From contig OY718807.1 of assembly GCA_963070105.1 (NCBI GenBank), positions 8,657,983 to 8,721,982 on the forward strand: DNA of 64,000 nt, written 5' to 3'. A model generated the notes under the pieces. It was not told where the DNA came from, searched no databases, and was given only the letters and a program-made list of their open reading frames with translations. The position numbers were made by a program, and so were the translations under genes. This DNA is from Litomosoides sigmodontis. Taxonomy: Eukaryota; Nematoda; Chromadorea; Rhabditida; Onchocercidae. Positions 61,897 through 64,000 of this stretch are shown in pieces (positions within the stretch are counted from its first letter, which is position 1; every line of letters starts with the position of its first letter).

Positions 61897-64000
61897 ATGT
61901 GGAACGATGATGTTCGCGAATTTGAGTATGGTTGGGCGGATGACTCCGATGAAATATCCGAATCACAAAAACCGACCATTGTACTAATGGGATTAAAGAG
62001 GTCCTTTTAATGTTAGAATGTAGAAAGTAGAAAGTATTACCAGAAAGTTAGCCGTGAGTAACAGCAGTAAGACTGAATCATCCTACTAAACAAATAGTTA
62101 TCATGTAGGGTAGAGAGTTAAACAGATATAAAAGCTTAGATTATGTGAAGATACAAGCAACATCATATTTTATTTGCCAAATACACTTTTAGGAGCGGAA
62201 AAACATCGATAAGGAAGGTTGTTTTCAATAAAATGTCACCGAATGAAACACTGTTTGTTGAGAGTACACCACGCGTTACAACGCAAACAGTTAAAGGGTC
62301 CTTTATTAATTTTGAAGCCATCGAATTTCCGGGTCAAATGAGTCCTTTTGATAATGCAATGAATCCTCACGATACATTTGTCCGTTGTGGTGCACTGCTC
62401 TTTGTTATTGATGCTCAGGTTGGTCATATAGCGTGACTCTAACTGAAATACCGAAAAAGCAATGCGTATAGTGTGGCTTGAAATTGCGTGGTAAACTTTG
62501 TCTAGGAAGTGAAGTTCGATTTCATCAGTTTGTACTAAGGCGACTAATTTTCAGGATTACTACTCGGAAGCACTAAAAAGAATGGTAGAATATTTCAAGA
62601 AAGCATATGAAATTAACGACAAAATCAGATTTGAAGTGAGCTGTTTTGCGTTGGAATTTTGAATGTACTAAATGGTTTCTCTGATAGGATTGTAATACGT
62701 TGCCGTTCCAATTATGTTTTTGAACACTCGAAAGCTTCAAACCTCCCAGAAGATTTGAAGTTTTGCTGTTTTTAACTTGCTGGTGCTGATCTATTCAACA
62801 GAAGAAGAGTGTTTGAAAATCTAGAAAATTAGAGTTTTAGACTTTTGTTTTTGTCCGTCTTAAGATTGTAAGCTCCTAAAATGGACAAGTACGAAAGCCT
62901 CTATAATTTTGCAAAATGAGCTGATGCATTTCTTGAGTCTTTTAGAGCTGATGTTAATTACTGGTCTCCCTGCTTCTAAATGGGTTTTTTAATGGATTTG
63001 ATATAAAAAAATTTAATACTTTTAAGATGTGTATTAGATGTGATTTTTGGAAACTATCAAGTCTTATTTGATAATTCTTGCTTCGCAGATTTTAATTTAT
63101 AATGGTTATAGGTATTTATCCACAAAGTGGATGGTCTAAATGAGGAGATCAAGTTAGAAACACAACGTGATATATTTCAGCGAGTGCAAGATGATCTTCA
63201 GGATGACGGATTTGATAAGGTCCATGTAACGTACGTTTGTAGATATGGGTTTTCTAACTCATTTTCATTAATCATTTTCATCTATTTACGACATATAGTA
63301 TTGATTTTAAGCACTTCATTCATTGCACCATACATTTGGCATGTGATCAGTTCCTTGCATTTGTTCCAGTTATCATCTGACTTCGATTTATGACCATTCA
63401 ATATTCGAAGCATTTAGTAAAGTCGTGCAAAAACTTATAAAACAGTTATCTACTCTTGAACGACTGCTTGACATTTTCAATCAGGTAAGATTGAAATCAT
63501 ATGCCTTCATTATTTAGGAGATTGTTATGCTCCTATATAGAATGAAATCATATGCCTTCAAGTGATGTTTCTCTCTTACGCACATTACATCAAGCTTGAG
63601 CAAGCGTGAATTCAATAAGTGTGTAATTATTTCTAGGCTTACAGATCGTAGATTTTTTTTTTGTTTATCCCTTTCAAATCTCAGAAGTTTGTAAGCATCG
63701 TATTATAGGGCTCAAATGTTGAAAAAGCATTTCTTTTTGATGTGGCGAGCAAAATATATATAGCGACTGACTCGTCGCCGGTTGATATGGCAACTTATGA
63801 ACTTTGTTGTGACATGATTGACGTAACCATTGATATATCTGCCATATATGGGTAAGCATTTTACCGAAAAGTAAAAGTGTTTTTCTCATTGAATGAAAAA
63901 AAAGTACTCTTTGGCTTTGCTGTTGCGTCTAACAGGAAAGGGTTGTTGTTAAAAAAAAAAAGTTCTTGCAGATGTTCGGATGACTTATCATGCGCTGTAT
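61897..64000 (+). CDS. ragc-1: Ras-related GTP-binding protein RagC/D (3' end outside window)
   Basis: RagC/D pairs with RagA/B on lysosomes and passes amino-acid signals to TORC1. Exons 61897-62000, 62193-62418, 62555-62635, 63112-63230, 63370-63484, 63709-63851 and 63972 onward join in phase. The G1 loop is GLKRSGKTS, followed by [13 protein letters not shown], a FPGQM motif at the G3 position, and HKVDGL at the G4 position. The C-terminal roadblock-type domain begins near [16 protein letters not shown] and continues through ATDSSPVDM and the conserved ELCCDMIDV. The start at 61897 ([13 protein letters not shown]) follows an in-frame stop and gives a short acidic leader before the G domain. 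The protein is about 270 residues into its length at the window edge; the remainder lies beyond 64000. Confidence 0.94.

Noticed and set aside
61595..61966. 123-codon minus-strand frame
   Set aside because: It overlaps the RagC/D first exon antisense, has low-complexity Ser/Arg/His composition and no recognised motif.

Overview
The window looks like nuclear DNA of a parasitic nematode, most likely a filarial worm (Onchocercidae). It is AT-rich and full of homopolymer runs and microsatellites. The genes are split by short to medium GT-AG introns with TTTCAG-like acceptors, and several ATGs lie just downstream of a lone acceptor, as expected for spliced-leader trans-splicing. The predicted TCTP agrees closely with what I remember of filarial TCTP. 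No database search was possible. All gene models were built by hand by matching splice phases, and family names come from recognising motifs.

Layout. 1-3929 (+): the C-terminal part of a P-glycoprotein-type ABC transporter whose 5' end lies outside the window. 5855-17737 (+): a compact same-strand cluster of ribosomal stalk protein P0, TCTP, a VHL-like ubiquitin-ligase adaptor and a long helical protein that resembles the nucleolar factor Urb2/Npa2. 18728-19689 (+): a small predicted secreted cysteine-rich protein, unnamed. 19690-30041: a gene-poor, microsatellite-rich 10 kb with one candidate small membrane protein (-) and one candidate micro-peptide gene (+). 30042-40857 (-): a complete 21-exon diacylglycerol kinase of the theta type (DGK-1-like). 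40858-45729: repeat-rich divergent intergenic DNA. 45730-50939 (+): an 11-exon protein with five PDZ-like units. 51298-56198 (-): complete MCM7 in 13 exons. 58099-60487 (+): complete CDK2-like kinase in 7 exons. 61897-64000 (+): RagC/D GTPase, cut off at the window end.

The genes fall into functional groups. P0, TCTP and the Urb2-like gene belong to translation or ribosome biogenesis, and their tight same-strand packing suggests an operon. As far as I remember, the P0 and TCTP genes are also neighbours in C. elegans. MCM7 and the CDK2-like kinase both act in S phase and are divergently transcribed from a shared 1.9 kb interval. RagC/D acts in amino-acid signalling to TORC1, and the DGK and PDZ genes are signalling genes.

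The least expected items are a near-palindromic, MITE-like hairpin in an ABC-transporter intron, a probable GC-AG intron in the VHL-like gene, the unnamed secreted cysteine-rich protein, the altered PSTAIRE helix of the CDK, and a 28-copy 10-bp satellite inside the PDZ gene.
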